NCBI GenBank assembly: GCA_026390735.1
Contig: JAPLFJ010000026.1
Location: 62,001 to 126,000, forward strand
Source: Ignavibacteriota bacterium
Lineage (GTDB): Bacteria; Bacteroidota; Ignavibacteria; Tepidaquicellales; Tepidaquicellaceae
Direction: 5' to 3'
Length of the DNA: 64,000 nt
Part shown: positions 63,263 through 64,000 of the stretch, in pieces
How positions within the stretch are numbered: position 1 is the first letter of the stretch
How the letters are laid out: every line of letters starts with the position of its first letter
The notes under the pieces: generated by a model
The model's input: only the letters and a program-made list of their open reading frames with translations
The model's database searches: none
What the model was told of the DNA's origin: nothing
Translations under genes and position numbers: made by a program

Positions 63263-64000
63263 AGAGTTTATACTCATTTGGAATCTGAGTACTTACCGGC
63301 GTCACACCTGTTATTATTCCAAGGTTCTGATTCCATGTAGAGGTAATTTCTGCCTGGCCTAATGCTCTTTTGTAGAACCTGAATTCATCCATTAATCCCT
63401 CTAAGCCTGCCGAAGTGCTGTATCCGCCGACTGTGAATCCTGTCCCTGTTGTGAAATTAAATGCAGTTTGTACAACAGTATTCTTTAAGACTCCGTTTCT
63501 GTATATTTTAACGCTTGAAGAAGCCGAATCATAAACTATATGGACAACCGTTGGTCCCGGAAATATGCTGTCTATGTTAACGTCTGTAATTCCTGTCCCT
63601 CTAAAGATTGCGCCTCCCACCGGAGCCACACCACCAACAAAACAGCGGAATGATAATCCGGCATCGCCGAATAAATATCTCGTTGTTGCAGGTGTGACAA
63701 GGTTGTTAAGCCACATGCTGATTGTGAAACTGCTCGTTCCGGTTGATAAATTGTATCCGGTAGTAATCTTTGCACTTGTAGTAGCTGTTCCTGCTAAGCA
63801 ACTGTCAAACTGTCCGCCTGAAGTTAAAGTCAGACCTGTAAGCGGTGCCGGACTCGTTCCTACACCCGGTACTGCAAAGTTTTTAACAGATGTAGTCGTT
63901 GGATTATCCTTAAATTTGTAATAAATTAAATCAGGTAATGCATTTGATGATGAATTTATAACATCAAAACCTACGTTTGTTACTGCAGCGTCACCGGATG
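63015..64000 (-). CDS. Secreted LamG/concanavalin-like protein with T9SS sorting domain, 5' end off the window
   Basis: The frame stays open to the right edge, so the gene is longer than the Met-started part ending at 63716. Visible are a LamG-like lectin domain (SFTISMWLNN, RYLFGDAGLSF, VHIVYDSASSSVKIYRNGVLKN, LMDEFRFYKRALGQAEI) and a C-terminal type A sorting domain (LSQNYPNPFNPVTKI ... KMTLIK). The part before 63716 reads on as a beta-rich sequence, ending at the window edge with VTNVGFDVINSS and similar text. Probably a carbohydrate-binding surface protein. Confidence 0.9.
   Translation of the reverse strand, partial: SGDAAVTNVGFDVINSSSNALPDLIYYKFKDNPTTTSVKNFAVPGVGTSPAPLTGLTLTSGGQFDSCLAGTATTSAKITTGYNLSTGTSSFTISMWLNNLVTPATTRYLFGDAGLSFRCFVGGVAPVGGAIFRGTGITDVNIDSIFPGPTVVHIVYDSASSSVKIYRNGVLKNTVVQTAFNFTTGTGFTVGGYSTSAGLEGLMDEFRFYKRALGQAEITSTWNQNLGIITGVTPVSTQIPNEYKLSQNYPNPFNPVTKINFALPKSGLVTMMVYDILGREVARLVNETKQAGSYSVDFNASNLTSGVYFYRLEVNGYVDTKKMTLIK

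Overview
The window looks like a chromosomal segment of an AT-rich Gram-negative bacterium of the Bacteroidota/Chlorobiota group, most like Ignavibacteria or a relative (inference from gene content; no search was run). The pointers are six secreted proteins with a C-terminal type IX secretion (T9SS) sorting domain carrying the NYPNPFNP motif, an F-type ATP synthase operon without the beta and epsilon genes, an LptE lipoprotein, and frequent TTG/GTG starts beside occasional AAGGAG-type ribosome binding sites.

Layout. 1-1100: a partial secreted protein, a 21-bp degenerate tandem repeat and an unknown 158-aa protein. 1242-6902: ATP synthase operon atpZ-atpI-atpB-atpE-atpF-atpH-atpA-(unknown 89-aa ORF)-atpG, followed by an NFACT/Rqc2-family gene. 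8493-16457: envelope genes (processive GT2 glycosyltransferase, LptE, sigma-54 activator, GT-C transferase, sugar epimerase, polyprenyl-phosphate GT2, methyltransferase). 16457-22087: copper genes (HMA lipoprotein, CopA ATPase), folP and metG, with a palindromic repeat between the last two. 22876-24972: a secreted SUMF1-fold protein whose C-terminus resembles the variable region of diversity-generating retroelement targets, next to a small protein that is little more than a T9SS sorting domain. 25094-35524: cupin, DCC-family protein, lipoprotein, tRNA-Ala, gyrA, a MntA/HepT toxin-antitoxin pair, threonine aldolase, rarA, a class V aminotransferase, an alpha/beta hydrolase, tRNA-Gly and a secreted protein. 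35663-48232: a triple zinc-ribbon protein, PAP2 phosphatase, queF and queC (queuosine precursor synthesis), SulP transporter, fumarase, CoA-transferase, AI-2E-family permease and GTP-dependent PEP carboxykinase, the last preceded by four copies of the palindromic repeat. 48354-52040: a restriction-modification island (controller protein with a 12-bp-arm palindromic operator, C5 methyltransferase, B3-domain-like restriction enzyme, Vsr endonuclease, DUF559-type nuclease). 52128-53805: ABC transporter pair. 54280-64000: a cluster rich in secreted T9SS cargo (cupredoxin, BNR-like, beta-helix, Kelch, LamG-like) with zinc-ribbon, YgbA-like and DUF2007 genes.

The most interesting items are the SUMF1 protein with its orphan sorting-domain partner; the controller-regulated R-M cassette with two extra nucleases; the unknown small ORF inside the ATP synthase operon; the palindromic repeat family whose stem bases covary; the TCTCA-TTT-TGAGA operator-like palindromes upstream of the PAP2 gene; and GyrA with Tyr at the position of E. 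coli Asp87. No reverse transcriptase, CRISPR array, rRNA, transposase or T9SS machinery gene was seen.
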